Source: Planctomycetota bacterium (lineage in GTDB: Bacteria > Planctomycetota > Phycisphaerae > Sedimentisphaerales > Anaerobacaceae). Taken from it: a stretch of DNA of 5,417 nucleotides. Below are positions 5,006 to 5,417 of the stretch, piece after piece. The stretch covers positions 1 to 5,417 of the forward strand of contig JAGLTN010000633.1 of NCBI GenBank assembly GCA_023135255.1, read 5' to 3'. Below the pieces are notes generated by a model, which was not told where the DNA came from, searched no databases, and worked only from the letters and a program-made list of their open reading frames with translations. Position numbers and translations under genes: made by a program. How positions within the stretch are numbered: the stretch's first letter is position 1; the number at the start of each line of letters is the position of its first letter.

Positions 5006-5019
5006 ATTTTTGCAAAAAT
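5006..5019. promoter_or_regulatory. 14-bp perfect palindrome
   Basis: ATTTTTGCAAAAAT is a perfect palindrome upstream of the regulator promoter. It is AT-rich and could be chance in this composition, but it adds to a row of dyads in the same spacer. No regulator family is assigned. Confidence 0.35.
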
Positions 5020-5022
5020 TAG

Positions 5023-5059
5023 TAAAAAGCTCAATTTTTAGAATAAAAAGCTCAATTTT
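5023..5059. repeat. two 16-bp direct repeats, 21-bp period
   Basis: TAAAAAGCTCAATTTT occurs at 5023-5038 and 5044-5059, identical, with a 5-base gap. The 21-bp period equals two helical turns, so proteins bound to both copies would sit on the same DNA face. The position, about 65-100 bp upstream of the predicted start of the regulator, suits an activator or repressor site. Confidence 0.6.
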
Positions 5060-5080
5060 GACGTGAGAATCATTTTTTTT

Positions 5081-5121
5081 AAAAAAAAAGGCCTTTGCCG
5101 GTTAAAAAATGGGGCAAAAGC
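5081..5121 (-). terminator. intrinsic terminator, minus strand
   Basis: On the minus strand, GCTTTTGCC (5121-5113) pairs with GGCAAAGGC (5099-5091) across a 13-base loop, followed by C and nine T (5089-5081). One pair is U-G on this strand but C-A on the other, which favours minus-strand use. It would stop transcripts arriving from beyond the right edge and insulate the regulator promoter. Confidence 0.6.
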
Positions 5122-5136
5122 TTAATATTTTGTGTT

Positions 5137-5157
5137 TCGATACCAAATGTGTATCGA
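5137..5157. promoter_or_regulatory. operator-like inverted repeat
   Basis: TCGATAC (5137-5143) and GTATCGA (5151-5157) are perfect 7-bp arms around a 7-base spacer, a layout typical of sites for dimeric regulators. The right arm overlaps the first unit of the 17-bp tandem repeat. The binding protein is unknown. Confidence 0.4.
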
Positions 5158-5204
5158 TTCTGGTTATGTTACGATTCTGGTTATGTTTCAATTTTTGTCG
5201 TGTT
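5154..5204. repeat. 17-bp tandem repeat, first block
   Basis: Two near-identical units (5154-5170 and 5171-5187) share CGATTCTGGTTATGTT. A degenerate third unit in register (5188-5204) ends in GTGTT. Related units recur at 5298-5348. Confidence 0.6.
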
Positions 5205-5297
5205 TTGTTATGTTTTGTGTTTTTTTATGTTTAGCGGATTCAACTCATAAGTGCAACTGAGTCGCCAAAATTGTGGTGAGCTGGTATACCCTCTCAC

Positions 5298-5348
5298 TGG
5301 ATTCTGGTAGTGTTATGATCCCGCTTATGTTGCGATTTTAGAGCATTT
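5298..5348. repeat. 17-bp tandem repeat, second block
   Basis: TGGATTCTGGTAGTGTT (5298-5314) and ATGATCCCGCTTATGTT (5315-5331) align to the units at 5154-5187 at about 13-14 of 17 positions each. A weaker unit follows at 5332-5348. The block is out of register with the first. Confidence 0.45.
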
Positions 5349-5364
5349 TAATATTTTCTGATCG

Positions 5365-5392
5365 CATTTATACCCTTGAAGGGTAGTAAATG
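5365..5392. promoter_or_regulatory. 13-bp inverted repeat with one bulged base
   Basis: CATTTATACCCTT (5365-5377) pairs with AAGGGTA-G-TAAATG (5379-5392), with a single centre base (5378) and one bulged G (5386). The inner 15 bases are a perfect odd palindrome. No T-tract follows, so a DNA-level operator or a mobile palindrome is more likely than a terminator. Confidence 0.5.
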
Positions 5393-5417
5393 TCCGCGAA
5401 TAAAGCCGTAACTTGTT

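Larger units (their letters stand above)
5205..5417. other. non-coding right edge, no gene recognised
   Basis: No convincing gene is visible on either strand up to the window end. The stretch begins T/G-rich, then carries the second block of 17-bp units and a long dyad. It may be the upstream region of a gene beyond the edge. Confidence 0.5.

Noticed and set aside
5122..5417. sigma54 promoter or NifA-type TGT-N10-ACA sites for the regulator
   Set aside because: No acceptable GG-N10-GC spaced element and no TGT-N10-ACA match was found by eye.

Overview
The window is an AT-rich, mostly bacterial-accessory stretch. It holds three clear protein-coding genes, one or two doubtful small ORFs, and an unusual amount of structured non-coding DNA. 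Nothing in it fixes the taxon. The HUH transposase variant (Met-Thr-Trp-Thr-Thr-Tyr-Gly opening, Gly-Asp-Arg-Arg-Gly-Trp), the GAF-AAA+-Fis regulator and the palindrome-rich spacers remind me of Planctomycetota of the Phycisphaerae/Sedimentisphaerales type. Omnitrophota are an alternative. This is an impression from memory, not a demonstrated placement.

Left part (1-817): a RAYT-type single-domain Y1/HUH transposase (48-512, +) sits between REP-like hairpins. One inverted copy lies at the left edge. Four copies in the opposite orientation follow the gene, and the gene's stop codon lies inside the TTAG head of the first of them. The downstream copies carry two kinds of linker in the order A-A-B-B, so the array seems to have grown by duplicating larger units. 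A second, different palindrome is embedded in the B linkers.

Middle part (836-2551, -): a 462-residue coiled-coil membrane protein (1119-2507) with a run of 14-residue repeats, a central pair of membrane helices and a C-terminal membrane helix. One base after its stop begins a 27-codon ORF, followed in the same frame by a 62-codon ORF. These could be two coupled small genes, or one small gene broken by a TAA. A good sigma70-type promoter precedes the cluster.

Spacer 2523-3398: about 0.9 kb with no convincing gene. It is G-poor on the + strand, carries dispersed-repeat-like words, five A-tracts phased at exactly 10 bp, and a 17-bp interrupted inverted repeat just downstream of the regulator.

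Right part (3399-5417): a NifA-type sigma54 activator (- strand) with GAF, AAA+ and Fis-type HTH domains. Its upstream region contains a consensus -10, a perfect 13-bp dyad whose loop holds the -35, a 14-bp palindrome, two 16-bp direct repeats 21 bp apart, a minus-strand terminator, a degenerate 17-bp tandem repeat and further dyads. No nif genes or other targets are visible, so the regulator's pathway is unknown. The genes share no obvious pathway. The most notable items are the transposase-REP island, the repeat-bearing membrane protein with its coupled small ORFs, and the dense dyad cluster before the regulator.
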